Counted from the stretch's first letter, positions 25,642 through 34,926 are shown. The stretch is 64,000 nt of DNA from CAVDHB01 sp963608705 (GCA_963608705.1 CAVDHB010000023.1:1-64000), one strand, 5' to 3'. Program-made: numbers and translations. Notes: a model not told the origin generated them from the sequence alone.

Positions 25642-26608
25642 ATCTATATGGTATTTTAAGATTGTCATAAAGCCAGGCCATCAAGGCGTACATTCCTATG
25701 GATGAGACGAATCCACACAAGGCGTCAATCAGATAATGCGCCTGAATGTACACCGTGGCTCCGCAGAGAAACACATAGATGGGCAACATAATAAAGAATA
25801 GCCAGCGATTGCGGGTCTTCCATGCCAGCAACATCGAAATGGTACTCATGCCCACATGCGAACTGGGAAAGGCTGCGGTCGGCCTTTCACCGGCCTCCTG
25901 CGAGCTTTCCACCAAATGATAGAAAAAGCCGTCTGAATAGCCCGGTGTCTTCAGCATCTCGGTGTGGTTCAAGAAGTAATGCCCTATTTCGGGAAAGACC
26001 GCATTCGAAGCATTGTCCACCCCTATGGCATGGAAATAATATTGAGGCCCTGCCACCGGAAGGAATATAAAAGCCAGGTAATATACAAAGAAAGAGGCGA
26101 TTATCACAAAGGAGGCTTTCTCGAACGAACGATGGCGGAAAAAGAAATAGAAGAACGCCACCGCCGCAATCATGAAGTAATAACAAAAATACCCCATGTT
26201 AAACAACTCGCTCCACACCGGCCCGCTGAGAAGTTGATGAAACACCAACGAAGGCTGACAACCGAAAAGCCATTGGTCTGCCTCGGCAAACCAATAATCC
26301 CGGTTCAGGAAGAGCTTGTTGAACTCGTAGGTATCGGGATACCAATAGGTGAGAAAAGACATCTGCACGACCGTCCGCAAAAGCTCCACCCCTCTGCAAG
26401 GAAAAATGCGGTAAAGATAAAGCAAGGCGAAAGTGGCCACCACAATATACGCCCGCTGCTCCAACATCAAGGCATCATTGCTCATACGGTCGGACAGAAT
26501 CAGTATCAACACCGAAGTAATCAAGGTGTAGACCACCGTAGCCCATTCCACCAAAGTGAATCCCTCTAATTGGGGATTTCTCTCTATTTTTAATAAGTTT
26601 AAAGCCAT
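25619..26608 (-). CDS. PAP2-superfamily integral membrane phosphatase/transferase
   Basis: A 329-residue protein with about six membrane helices. The catalytic PAP2 elements lie in the second half: GERPTAAFPSSHVGMS, then AHYLIDALCGF with the second histidine. Overall layout resembles membrane PAP2 proteins related to inositol-phosphorylceramide or lipid-phosphate enzymes, but no specific substrate can be named. It overlaps the upstream epimerase by 10 bp and the downstream VOC gene by 23 bp, so translation of the three is probably coupled. Confidence 0.8.
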   Translation of the reverse strand: MALNLLKIERNPQLEGFTLVEWATVVYTLITSVLILILSDRMSNDALMLEQRAYIVVATFALLYLYRIFPCRGVELLRTVVQMSFLTYWYPDTYEFNKLFLNRDYWFAEADQWLFGCQPSLVFHQLLSGPVWSELFNMGYFCYYFMIAAVAFFYFFFRHRSFEKASFVIIASFFVYYLAFIFLPVAGPQYYFHAIGVDNASNAVFPEIGHYFLNHTEMLKTPGYSDGFFYHLVESSQEAGERPTAAFPSSHVGMSTISMLLAWKTRNRWLFFIMLPIYVFLCGATVYIQAHYLIDALCGFVSSIGMYALMAWLYDNLKIPYRYERKRTF

Positions 26609-27690
26609 CCTTCTTTTTTATACCATGCGACCGTCTCACTCACTCCTCGCTCCAGCGGATAATGCGGAATGTATCCCAATTCATCTATCAACGGACGAAT
26701 GTCGCATTGCCAGTTACGCTGTTTCATTATCTTGTATTTGTCTCTGTTCAGTGTGCTCGCCTTGCCATTCAAGGAAGCCCATTTCTCCGCCAGCAAACTT
26801 ACAGTACGCAGGACACACAACGGCAGTGTAAGATGCAGGACACGCCGCACTCCCATCTCTTTCTGCAAGAGGTCGCTGAACGTCCGGCTGGAATACACAC
26901 TACCATCACTCACGAAATAAGCGCGGTGTACACATTTTTTCTCAAAGGCGAGAAACACCGCCTGCGCCAAGTCCTCCACATAGACAAACGTCAGTTCTTG
27001 CGGTTTGTAACCCACCGCCACATCGATATGCCGCTGAATAGATTTAGCCATGAGGAAATAGTCTCTTTCTCTTGGGCCGTACACACCCGTGGGACGGAAT
27101 ATGACCCAGGGGAAAGTGTCCAAAGAACGAATATACTCCTCCGCCATCACCTTGCTTTCTCCATAAGCTGTGTTCGGCGAAGGACTGTCACTTTCACCGA
27201 TGGGCTTGTAGACCACTTTAGACAATCCCATAGAAGAGGAGTTCAACCCTGTCCCTCCCAGAGGAGCGGACGGTGAATGGACTTGCTCCCGTACAGGGCC
27301 GTACACACTCAGCGAACTGATATAGGCGAACACGGCAGGAGTCATATCCAAGGCACGCAAAGTGTCCACCAACCTCCGGGTATCCTCGAAATTCACCTCA
27401 TCGAATTCCTCCCGATGCACACATTTCGTCAAACCCGCCGCATGGATAATGAAGTCCCATCGGCCTATCTCGCCACGCATTTCAGCCAGACAAGCACGAA
27501 GACTGCCCTCGTCTTCCATATTCAAGACAAGGAAATGAAGCCTCGGATCTTTCAGCCATCGCCTGCTGCTGTGTTCCCTCACTCCAGCCCACACTTCAAA
27601 ACCGTGAGCCAGTGCGTAATCCGTGAAATGACTACCGATGAAGCCGCTGGCTCCTGTAATGAGTATCTTAGGTTTTTCGTTCATATTCAT
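26599..27690 (-). CDS. NAD-dependent epimerase/dehydratase (extended SDR)
   Basis: A 363-residue extended short-chain dehydrogenase/reductase. It has the nucleotide-binding motif ILITGASGFIGSH near the N-terminus, an FIIHAAG segment, the catalytic YGESKVMAEEY (Tyr-x-x-x-Lys) and FRPTGVYGPRERD. Substrates of the family include nucleotide sugars and steroid- or sphingoid-type ketones. Start choice: a -7 element at 27737-27744 excludes a start at 27747, and ATGs at 27690 and 27684 directly precede the Rossmann fold. It is the first gene of the SDR-PAP2-VOC operon. Pairing with a PAP2 protein hints at lipid metabolism, which is inference. Confidence 0.85.
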   Translation of the reverse strand: MNMNEKPKILITGASGFIGSHFTDYALAHGFEVWAGVREHSSRRWLKDPRLHFLVLNMEDEGSLRACLAEMRGEIGRWDFIIHAAGLTKCVHREEFDEVNFEDTRRLVDTLRALDMTPAVFAYISSLSVYGPVREQVHSPSAPLGGTGLNSSSMGLSKVVYKPIGESDSPSPNTAYGESKVMAEEYIRSLDTFPWVIFRPTGVYGPRERDYFLMAKSIQRHIDVAVGYKPQELTFVYVEDLAQAVFLAFEKKCVHRAYFVSDGSVYSSRTFSDLLQKEMGVRRVLHLTLPLCVLRTVSLLAEKWASLNGKASTLNRDKYKIMKQRNWQCDIRPLIDELGYIPHYPLERGVSETVAWYKKEGWL

Positions 27691-27736
27691 CCTATCCACA
27701 GGAATTCCGGTTACCATTAAACCTGCGGAATGACGG

Positions 27737-27744
27737 CAAAGATA
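27737..27744 (-). promoter_or_regulatory. -7 element of the SDR-PAP2-VOC operon
   Basis: TATCTTTG on the minus strand is a perfect TAnnTTTG match, about 47 bp before the chosen ATG. Confidence 0.6.
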
Positions 27745-27830
27745 CAATTTTCTATTAAATATTCGGACGAATAAGAAGCAATTACCGTTTTTTTTGCTTA
27801 CTTTGCAGAGGATTATAGTAGAACAAGCTT

Positions 27831-30158
27831 ATGGAAAAGCAAAAGAAAAAAGGGCACAAGAAGATGGACCTCACGGAACTGGAAGAGAAAATTGTGAATC
27901 TCTTCGAGACGAACCCTGAGGCAAGTTTCAGCATGAAAGACATATACAGACGGCTGAAACTGCACTCTCATCCGCTGAAGATGAGTTGCGCCCATATCGT
28001 TGACGATTTGACGGGGAACGGACTGGTGTCCCTCACCCCGGACGCATTATACAAACTGACGGAAACAGGCAGTTTCCTTGAAGGGACATTCCAGCGCAAG
28101 AGCAACGGAAAGAACGCGCTCCTGCCAACTGACGGCGGAGAACCCATATTCATTGCCGAGCGGAACTCCGCACACGCCATGAACGGAGACATCGTGCGAG
28201 TGGCCATGTGCGCAAGAAGAAAAGGACACCAACCTGAAGGAGTGGTCACGGAGATAGTGGAAAAGAAAAACAACACCTTCGTGGGTGTCCTGCAAGTGAA
28301 CAAACACTACGCGTTCCTCACAACCAACACCAATACATTGGCCAACGACATCTTCATCCCCAAAAACAAACTGCACGGAGGACAGAACGGAGACAAGGCG
28401 TTGGTGAAAGTAACGGAATGGCCTGAAGACGCAAAGAACCCATTTGGAGAAGTGGTGGACATCCTCGGCGCATCGGGAGACAACAATACGGAGATGCACG
28501 CCATCTTAGCGGAATTCGGACTTCCCTACTCTTACCCGAAAGAAGTGGAAGAAGAAGCGGACAAGCTCTCCGGAGAGATTACGCCGGAAGACTTGGCGGA
28601 AAGGGAAGACTACCGGGACGTAACCACTTTTACCATCGACCCCAAGGACGCAAAAGACTTTGACGACGCACTATCCATCAAAAGACTGCCGGACGGCACA
28701 TGGGAAGCGGGTGTGCATATCGCCGATGTGTCACACTTCGTGAAAGAAGGCTCCATCATAGACAAGGAGGCGCAGAAGAGAGCTACCAGTATCTACCTGG
28801 TAGACCGCACCATCCCTATGCTTCCCGAAAGGCTCTGCAACCTGCTTTGCTCATTGCGACAGGACGAGGAGAAATTCGCCTACTCCGTCATCTTCCAGCT
28901 TAACGAGAAAGCGGAAGTGCTGAAATACCGCATCCGCCATACGGTCATCAAAAGCAACCGCCGCTTTGTCTACGAGGAAGTGGAGGACATTCTGAAGAAA
29001 AACGGCGTGGCCAGTAAGGAAGATTATGCGGAGGGAGAAGAAATACCACCGCACTATAAGGGAAAACCGCAAGGAGAGTTCGCCGAGGAATTGGTAGAAC
29101 TGGACAAACTGGCCAAAATCCTGCGGAAGAAACGGTTCGAGAACGGCGCCATAGACTTTGACAGCACGGAGATGCGGTTTGATATAGATGAAACAGGCAA
29201 ACCAATCAACGTCTACTTCAAAGTGGCGCACGATGCCAACAAGCTGGTTGAGGAGTTCATGTTGCTGGCCAACCGCACCGTGGCGGAATATGTGGGCAAA
29301 CCTTCAAGAGGAGGAAAACCCAAGACATTCCCCTACCGTATTCATGACACTCCCGACCCTGCGAAACTGGAGAACCTGAAAGGTTTCATCCAGAAATTCG
29401 GCTACAAACTGCGTACCACGGGGTCTAAAGACGAAGTGGCGGGAAGTTTCAACAAGCTGTTGAACGACGTGAAAGGGAAAAAGGAACAGGCGTTGGTGGA
29501 GCAAGTCTCCTTACGAGCCATGCAGAAAGCGCGCTACAGCACGGACAACATAGGCCATTACGGACTGGCTTTCCGCTATTACACCCATTTCACCTCCCCT
29601 ATCCGCCGCTATCCGGACATGATGGTACACAGACTGCTCACCCGCTATCTGAAAGGCGGACGCTCTGCCTCCAAGCCTAAATACGAGGACTTGTGCGAAC
29701 ACAGCTCTGCCATGGAACAGTTGGCGACCACGGCTGAGCGGGCAAGTATCAAGTACAAGGAAGTGGAGTTCCTCAGCGACCGTCTCGGACAGGAGTTCGA
29801 CGCCACCATCAGCGGCGTGACTGAATTTGGCATCTATGCGGAAATCAACGAGAACAAGTGCGAAGGAATGATTCCCCTCCGGGATTTGGACGACGACTAC
29901 TACGAGTTCGATGACAAGAACTATCGTATCATAGGCCGCCGCAACCACAGAGTGTACAATCTCGGCGACCAGATAAAGATTTTAGTGGCTCGCACGAACA
30001 TGGCCCGCCGTCAGATAGACTTTGCGCTCGTAGACGGACAAGACCACCACGTATATGGCAGCAAGGGAAGGAAAAGAGTCTCCGGCAAAGCATCCGCCGA
30101 AAAGAAAGAGACTTCCTCCCAGAGCAAAAAGACTAAACGAAGCAGAAGAAGACATTAA
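27831..30158 (+). CDS. rnr: ribonuclease R
   Basis: A 775-residue 3'-to-5' exoribonuclease that degrades structured RNA. Order of domains: N-terminal winged-helix region (about 15-70), two cold-shock-type OB folds, the RNB catalytic domain from about residue 260 (TFTIDPKDAKDFDDALSI with the metal-binding aspartates), a C-terminal S1 domain (ATISGVTEFGIYAEINEN) and a lysine/serine-rich basic tail. Length and layout are normal for RNase R. The TTACTTTG -7-like element is at 27798-27805. The CoA-transferase gene begins only 2 bp after the stop, so both are probably on one transcript. Confidence 0.96.
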   Translation: MEKQKKKGHKKMDLTELEEKIVNLFETNPEASFSMKDIYRRLKLHSHPLKMSCAHIVDDLTGNGLVSLTPDALYKLTETGSFLEGTFQRKSNGKNALLPTDGGEPIFIAERNSAHAMNGDIVRVAMCARRKGHQPEGVVTEIVEKKNNTFVGVLQVNKHYAFLTTNTNTLANDIFIPKNKLHGGQNGDKALVKVTEWPEDAKNPFGEVVDILGASGDNNTEMHAILAEFGLPYSYPKEVEEEADKLSGEITPEDLAEREDYRDVTTFTIDPKDAKDFDDALSIKRLPDGTWEAGVHIADVSHFVKEGSIIDKEAQKRATSIYLVDRTIPMLPERLCNLLCSLRQDEEKFAYSVIFQLNEKAEVLKYRIRHTVIKSNRRFVYEEVEDILKKNGVASKEDYAEGEEIPPHYKGKPQGEFAEELVELDKLAKILRKKRFENGAIDFDSTEMRFDIDETGKPINVYFKVAHDANKLVEEFMLLANRTVAEYVGKPSRGGKPKTFPYRIHDTPDPAKLENLKGFIQKFGYKLRTTGSKDEVAGSFNKLLNDVKGKKEQALVEQVSLRAMQKARYSTDNIGHYGLAFRYYTHFTSPIRRYPDMMVHRLLTRYLKGGRSASKPKYEDLCEHSSAMEQLATTAERASIKYKEVEFLSDRLGQEFDATISGVTEFGIYAEINENKCEGMIPLRDLDDDYYEFDDKNYRIIGRRNHRVYNLGDQIKILVARTNMARRQIDFALVDGQDHHVYGSKGRKRVSGKASAEKKETSSQSKKTKRSRRRH

Positions 30159-30160
30159 GC

Positions 30161-31651
30161 ATGAACTATACCAAGCTAACCGCTGAAGAAGCAGCAGACT
30201 TCATTCACGACGGAGATTTGATCGGCATCGGAGGCTTCTCTTCCGTAGGAGTGCCGAAAGCCGTGCCTGCGGCCATTGCCCGCAAGGCCATCGCCCTGCA
30301 CGAGCAAGGAAAAAAATTCAAGATTGGACTCATCACGGGAGGAGCTTCGGGCGAGTGTGTGGACGGTGCGTTGGCAGGCGCACACGCACTCTCATTCCGT
30401 ACACCGTTCCAGTCCAACCGCACCCTTCGCAGCCAAATCAACGCCGGGGAAGTGAACTACTACGACCTGCATCTTTCCAAAGTGGCGGAACAAGTGCGCT
30501 ACAACTATTCAGGACACGTCAACACGGCCATCATAGAAGTGGCGGGATTCACTCAAGAAGGCGATGTGGTGCTGACCACCAGTGTAGGTATCACGCCCAC
30601 ATTGGCGGAACACGCCGACCGCATCATCTTCGAGCTGAACCGGGCACACGATGCGGCCAAGCTGTTCAATATGCACGACCTGTTCGAGATTCCCGACCCT
30701 TCGTTGAGAGAGCCTATACCTATATATAAGGTATGGGACCGAGTGGGAGACCGGGTGTTGAAGGTAGACTGGAAGAAAGTGGCAGGCGTGGTGGAGACAA
30801 ACTTGCACGACACCGTGAAATTCTCACCTGTAGACCCTGTGACAACTCGAATAGGCGAGAACGTGGGACAATTCTTAGTGGAAGAATGGCGCAGAGGACT
30901 TATCCCCCGCTCTTATCTTCCCATACAGTCGGGCGTGGGAAACATCGCCAACGCCGTGCTTCGGTCGTTGGAGAACGCCAAGGAAATCCCCAACTTCACG
31001 ATGTTCACCGAGGTGATTCAAGACGCAGTGATTGACTTGATGGAAAAAGGACGAGTGACCTACGCCACGGGATGCAGCCTTACCCTTTCGGAGAGCCATC
31101 TGGCGAAGATGTACGACCATATCGACTTCTATAAAGACAAGATACTGCTTCGTCCCCAGGAAATCACCAACCACCCGGAAGTGATACGCCGCTTGGGTGT
31201 CATTGCCATGAACACAGCGGTAGAGGCAGACATTTACGGTCATGTGAACAGCACTCATGCGTTCGGAAGCAAGCTGATTAACGGTATCGGAGGTTCGGGA
31301 GACTATGCCCGCAACGCCTTCATATCCATCTTCATGTGTCCATCCGTGGCCAAAGACGGTCTTATCTCCACGATTGTCCCCATGGTCACTCATGTGGACA
31401 GCACAGAACACGATGTCTCCGTGATTGTCACAGAGCAAGGAGTGGCCGATTTAAGGGGTAAATCTCCCGTGGAAAGGGCGCAAGCCATCATAGAACACTG
31501 CGCACATCCCGACTACAAGCCCCTTCTCAGGGATTACTTGAAGATTGCGCAACGCACGGCCTCACACGAGCCAGTGTCCCTGCCCAACGCCTTCCGTATG
31601 CAAGAGACCTTCCTGCACGAAGGCGATATGCGGAAAGTCGAGTTTTCTTGA
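30161..31651 (+). CDS. acetyl-CoA hydrolase/transferase (succinate CoA-transferase type)
   Basis: A 496-residue class I CoA-transferase of the Ach1/Cat1 family, which moves CoA between acyl groups such as acetate, propionate and succinate. Motifs visible are GDLIGIGGFSSVGVPKAVP near the N-terminus, the catalytic glutamate region FTEVIQDAVIDLMEKG (about residue 285), and the glycine-rich NGIGGSGDYARN. In Bacteroidales such enzymes serve fermentative acetate and propionate formation. It lies 2 bp after rnr. A hairpin at 31660-31690 may end the transcript. Confidence 0.93.
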   Translation: MNYTKLTAEEAADFIHDGDLIGIGGFSSVGVPKAVPAAIARKAIALHEQGKKFKIGLITGGASGECVDGALAGAHALSFRTPFQSNRTLRSQINAGEVNYYDLHLSKVAEQVRYNYSGHVNTAIIEVAGFTQEGDVVLTTSVGITPTLAEHADRIIFELNRAHDAAKLFNMHDLFEIPDPSLREPIPIYKVWDRVGDRVLKVDWKKVAGVVETNLHDTVKFSPVDPVTTRIGENVGQFLVEEWRRGLIPRSYLPIQSGVGNIANAVLRSLENAKEIPNFTMFTEVIQDAVIDLMEKGRVTYATGCSLTLSESHLAKMYDHIDFYKDKILLRPQEITNHPEVIRRLGVIAMNTAVEADIYGHVNSTHAFGSKLINGIGGSGDYARNAFISIFMCPSVAKDGLISTIVPMVTHVDSTEHDVSVIVTEQGVADLRGKSPVERAQAIIEHCAHPDYKPLLRDYLKIAQRTASHEPVSLPNAFRMQETFLHEGDMRKVEFS

Positions 31652-31659
31652 CGAAGTAT

Positions 31660-31690
31660 AATGGGGCTGTGTCGAAACGCAGCCTCATTC
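31660..31690 (+). terminator. hairpin after the CoA-transferase gene
   Basis: AATGGGGCTG pairs with CAGCCTCATT across a short loop, with one G-T wobble. There is no strong run of T after it, so it may be a weak or processed terminator. Confidence 0.45.
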
Positions 31691-31803
31691 ATTATACACA
31701 ATCGTACCACCTAGTTCAAGGCGTTATATTGAGTGATATGTTTGCGGATAATCATACCTATTTATTAATAGGAAATTTCTCGTTTTATAAGATTTTAGGT
31801 TCA

Positions 31804-32040
31804 GACTTAGCAAAGCCATGAACGAAAACCTAGTAATGTCTTAAGGCCAAACCTAGTAATGTCTTGAGCAAGGACTTTGCAATATCTTGAACAAAGAAAT
31901 TTCTATTCCACAGAAACAGAGAATATTAACCACTCCAAAACTTTCAAAAACCTTGAATTTAAACCTAGTAATGTCTTAAGCGGTAACCTAGTAATGTCTT
32001 GAGCAGGGACCTAGTAATGCCTTGAGCAAGGACTTCACAA
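31804..32040 (+). repeat. two arrays of 23-bp periodic repeats
   Basis: The motif CCTAGTAATGTCTTGAGC recurs with exact 23-bp spacing. Using TAATG as anchor, units fall at 31834, 31857 and 31880 (with a weaker one at 31811), and again at 31969, 31992 and 32015. The two arrays are about 89 bp apart, which is not a multiple of 23. As 23 is not a multiple of three, the array is not a coding repeat. It may be a protein-binding array or a minisatellite. Confidence 0.8.
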
Positions 32041-32106
32041 ACCAATAAAGGCTTATCCGATATTTCGAGTGAGGAGAATATATTGAAGCCAATTTACGTT
32101 GCCACA

Positions 32107-32233
32107 GTAGAGACGCGATTCATCGCGTCTCCGCTTTTCATAGTGTTTTAATATCTTACCAATCACAGATACAATTCATCACTGATGAATGTGGAGACGC
32201 AATGAATGGAGATGCGATGAATCGCGTCTCTAC
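32107..32233. repeat. dispersed palindromic element, copy 2
   Basis: This is the same 112-bp core as at 7725-7836, with an extra partial unit inserted near its right end (two adjacent GAGACGC/GAGATGC units at about 32190-32233). It ends 67 bp downstream of the fur stop codon and could form a long RNA hairpin. Confidence 0.8.
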
Positions 32234-32299
32234 CTAACGATGATGCGATAACGGACAACAAGAAAAGCGTAGATAGGTGGTATAATGACAGCTTCCCAT

Positions 32300-32740
32300 T
32301 CACTGATTCCGTCCGTTTTTCTTCCGGCAACTCGGACACTCACCCTTGATGACAAAGGAAGTGGAATGCGCCGTGAAACCTGCCGGAAGGGTGAATTGAG
32401 GTACGGAAAGATTCTCCATGCAGAAGGACTGATGGCAGGACTCGCAGTAGAAATGGATATGAGCGTCCGTATGGTTGCACGTCCCCTCACACGAACACAG
32501 TTCATAATTCAACACGCCCCTGCCGTCCTCGAAAGCGTGTACCATGTCGTTCTCTAAAAAAAGAGTCAGCACCCGGAAGATACTGGATTTATCCATGGAA
32601 GGCAACGCCCCTTCCATCGTGGCCAAACTCATGGGACGGTCTTCCCGGCAAAGAGCCTTGAAGACGAGAATGCGGTTGGCCGTCGGTTTGATTTGCTTGC
32701 CTTTGAAATGGGCGAGTATATCTTTCTCTTCCATCCTCAT
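32300..32740 (-). CDS. Fur-family transcriptional repressor
   Basis: A 146-residue winged-helix metalloregulator. The DNA-binding half is at about 10-75 (KPTANRILVFKAL, SSIFRVLTLF). The dimerisation half has HTDAHIHFYCESCHQSF and GECPSCRKK, the two CxxC pairs for structural zinc. An additional cysteine group, LCSCEGTCNH, directly precedes the regulatory His cluster and is unusual. Whether it senses iron, zinc or peroxide cannot be told. Its start codon directly follows the stop of the small membrane protein, and it is the last gene of the long minus-strand run. A second ATG at 32734 is also possible. Confidence 0.88.
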   Translation of the reverse strand: MRMEEKDILAHFKGKQIKPTANRILVFKALCREDRPMSLATMEGALPSMDKSSIFRVLTLFLENDMVHAFEDGRGVLNYELCSCEGTCNHTDAHIHFYCESCHQSFCMENLSVPQFTLPAGFTAHSTSFVIKGECPSCRKKNGRNQ

Positions 32741-32938
32741 TCACTTCTTTTCATCTTCCTCATCCTCGTAAGTGACCGTGATATGAATCATCTTTCGCAA
32801 TTGCAATATCACCGCCAATACCAAGACGATGCTCAGAATGATGTACATAGCGTTGGCGGTCGTAATGGCCTTGTACACACTGACTCCCGCCATCACCAGT
32901 ACTAAAATAAAGACTACAAGTCCCAAGTATTTGTACAT
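32741..32938 (-). CDS. small membrane protein, 65 aa, unknown function
   Basis: The protein has two predicted membrane helices, LGLVVFILVLVMAGVSVY and MYIILSIVLVLAVILQL, and ends in an acidic tail (TYEDEEDEKK). The ATG at 32938 is preferred; a longer reading to 33022 runs into the murQ coding region and has no hydrophobic start. It lies 13 bp after murQ and abuts the fur start. No family was recognised. Confidence 0.65.
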   Translation of the reverse strand: MYKYLGLVVFILVLVMAGVSVYKAITTANAMYIILSIVLVLAVILQLRKMIHITVTYEDEEDEKK

Positions 32939-32951
32939 AGTCGTAAAGTGT

Positions 32952-33767
32952 TTATAGTCGACCGGCTTCCATCGCCTTTTCCACAGAGCCGTGCAGCAGA
33001 AGTAAATGACGAGCCTGCGCATAGGGCAGACGCAACGCCTCCATAAGCATCCGTGTTCCCCGGTCTATGAGTTTCTTGTTGGACAGCTGCATATTCACCA
33101 TCCTGTTGCCTTTCACCCTTCCCAAACCAATCATCAACGCCGTGGAAAGCATGTTCAGAATCATCTTCTGTCCTGTTCCCGACTTCATTCGGGAACTTCC
33201 CGTGACATATTCCGGCCCCACCACCATTTCGATGGGAATATCCACGGCTTGCGCCAAGGGGCTGTGAGGATTGCTGGTGATGCAAGCGGTCAGTATACCC
33301 TTGTTTCGAGCCTCTTTCACCGCACCAACCACGTAAGGGGTAGTGCCTGAGGCGGCGATTCCCACCACCGTGTCTTTCTCGTTCACCTGATAGGACAGCA
33401 AAGTTTTCCATCCCGCCATCTCGTCGTCCTCCGCATTCTCCACGGGATTGCGCAAGGCTTTTTCTCCTCCGGCGATGATACCCACCACGACCGAAGGGGG
33501 CATACCAAAAGTAGGCGGTATCTCCGAAGCGTCCAATACGCCCAAACGTCCGCTTGTACCCGCTCCAATGTAAAACAGCCGTCCACCCTGCTTCATTTTA
33601 GGCAAGACAGCCTTTGCTAATGCTTCTATTTGAGGAATACACTTCTTCACCGCATCGGCCACCTTGTGGTCTTCTGCGTTGATTTCACGCAAGACCTCGC
33701 CCACGGGTTTCTCTTCGAGACAGTCATAAAGAGACGGTTCCTCCGTGATTTTCCGAAACGGCTCCAT
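32952..33767 (-). CDS. murQ: N-acetylmuramic acid 6-phosphate etherase
   Basis: A 271-residue SIS-fold enzyme that cleaves the lactyl ether of MurNAc-6-phosphate, giving GlcNAc-6-phosphate in cell-wall recycling. It has FYIGAGTSGRLGVLDASE (about 65-82), the family motif with catalytic glutamate, and SSRMKSGTGQKMILNM (about 190-205). The ATG at 33767 overlaps the TGA of the upstream flavoprotein gene (ATGA), so translation is coupled. A GTG three bases further upstream is less likely. Length is normal for MurQ. Confidence 0.95.
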   Translation of the reverse strand: MEPFRKITEEPSLYDCLEEKPVGEVLREINAEDHKVADAVKKCIPQIEALAKAVLPKMKQGGRLFYIGAGTSGRLGVLDASEIPPTFGMPPSVVVGIIAGGEKALRNPVENAEDDEMAGWKTLLSYQVNEKDTVVGIAASGTTPYVVGAVKEARNKGILTACITSNPHSPLAQAVDIPIEMVVGPEYVTGSSRMKSGTGQKMILNMLSTALMIGLGRVKGNRMVNMQLSNKKLIDRGTRMLMEALRLPYAQARHLLLLHGSVEKAMEAGRL

Positions 33768-34255
33768 CACTTCTTTACCACTTTATGTTTACCACTGCCC
33801 GATATTAATTGCAATCGGACTATCTCTGTGCGATGAAAAGACTTTTCCATGTAAGTCATGCCAAGCGGCACTAAATCGGGCGCATACTTCTCGATGAGCA
33901 GTTTCAACGCCCTGCGTCTCTCCTCCTCCGACAGCCCCACGGAAGCACGGCATTTCCACACACAGCTTTCATACGCCGTGGTGAATTGCACGGGAATGAC
34001 CTGCGTCTTTCCCACCACACAAAAGGAGACGTCAGGATGTGTCTTTATACACTGTAATTTCTTTCCTTCCGGGGCGCAATGCAGATAGACAATATCCTCT
34101 CCATCCCATACGTAACTTACGGGAATGCCATACGGCTCTCCCGAAGGAGCAATCATGGAAAGGTAGCCATATTCCCCTGTTTTGAGCACATGGAGAGATG
34201 CCTCCAAGTCCATCGTCCTATCCTTACGCCGTACCGCTGAATTGTCAAACTCCAT
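33767..34255 (-). CDS. pyridoxamine 5'-phosphate oxidase-fold flavoprotein, Nim-like
   Basis: A 162-residue split-barrel FMN-binding protein of the group that includes NimA-type nitroimidazole reductases. Visible features are the N-terminal GEYGYLSMIAPSGEPYGIPVSY and the middle IVYLHCAPEGKKLQ, typical of this family. The physiological substrate is unknown and drug resistance cannot be inferred from sequence alone. It lies 5 bp downstream of rpe and overlaps murQ by four bases in the operon. Confidence 0.82.
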   Translation of the reverse strand: MEFDNSAVRRKDRTMDLEASLHVLKTGEYGYLSMIAPSGEPYGIPVSYVWDGEDIVYLHCAPEGKKLQCIKTHPDVSFCVVGKTQVIPVQFTTAYESCVWKCRASVGLSEEERRRALKLLIEKYAPDLVPLGMTYMEKSFHRTEIVRLQLISGSGKHKVVKK

Positions 34256-34260
34256 CTTCC

Positions 34261-34914
34261 TTACAGATTCTTCAGCTCATGGATATACGCCTTCGGGTCT
34301 GCGGCCTTGAACACGGCCGAACCCGCCACCAAGGCATCCGCTCCGGCCTCACACAGTTGACGACCTGTTTCGAGATTCACTCCGCCGTCTACCTCTATCA
34401 AGAAATGAGTACCGCTTTCCGCTCTCATCTTGGCCAGTTCCTCTACCTTCCTTATGGAACGGGGAATAAACCGCTGGCCTCCAAAGCCGGGATTGACAGA
34501 CATGACTAACACCATGTCCAGATTCTCCAGTACGTCTTCCAACAAACATACCGGAGTGGCGGGATTCAAGGCCACCGACGCTTTCATGCCCGCTTCCCGA
34601 ATCTGTGCCAACACACGATGGAGATGCACACAAGCTTCGTAATGCACCGTCAGATATTTCACCCCCAACTTGGCGAAACGGTCTATGTAGTTTTCTGGAT
34701 GGACAATCATCAAATGTGCGTCCATCTCCTTATGACATAGCCTATGCACTGATTCCAGCACAGGAAATCCGTAGGAGATATTCGGCACAAACACGCCGTC
34801 CATAATGTCCAAGTGAAGCCACTCGCACTCACTTTCGTTTATCATCTCACATTCTTCCCCCAACTTGGCGAAGTCTGCCGCCAACAGAGAAGGAGCGATT
34901 ATCGGTTTCTTCAT
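34261..34914 (-). CDS. rpe: ribulose-phosphate 3-epimerase
   Basis: A 217-residue TIM-barrel enzyme interconverting ribulose 5-phosphate and xylulose 5-phosphate in the pentose phosphate pathway. It carries APSLLAADFAKLGEE at the N-terminus, LHLDIMDGVFVPNIS with metal ligands, MDAHLMIVHPE, MSVNPGFGGQRFI and EVDGGVN. Length and motifs are normal. It lies 12 bp after fmt. Confidence 0.97.
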   Translation of the reverse strand: MKKPIIAPSLLAADFAKLGEECEMINESECEWLHLDIMDGVFVPNISYGFPVLESVHRLCHKEMDAHLMIVHPENYIDRFAKLGVKYLTVHYEACVHLHRVLAQIREAGMKASVALNPATPVCLLEDVLENLDMVLVMSVNPGFGGQRFIPRSIRKVEELAKMRAESGTHFLIEVDGGVNLETGRQLCEAGADALVAGSAVFKAADPKAYIHELKNL

Positions 34915-34926
34915 AACGCTTTTATT

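Larger units (their letters stand above)
31652..32299. other. repeat-filled intergenic region
   Basis: This 648-bp gap has no credible gene. It contains the hairpin above, a set of 23-bp periodic repeats (31804-32040), the motif TTGCGGATAATCA (about 31743), and a palindromic element at 32107-32233. It separates convergent units: the plus-strand rnr operon and the minus-strand fur-ended operon. Confidence 0.7.

Noticed and set aside
31804..32040. Possible CRISPR array
   Set aside because: The period is 23 bp with no unique spacers between conserved repeats, and no cas genes are in the window.
33767..34255. Calling the flavoprotein a nim metronidazole-resistance gene
   Set aside because: The fold matches, but many chromosomal relatives have no such role; sequence alone does not support a resistance claim.
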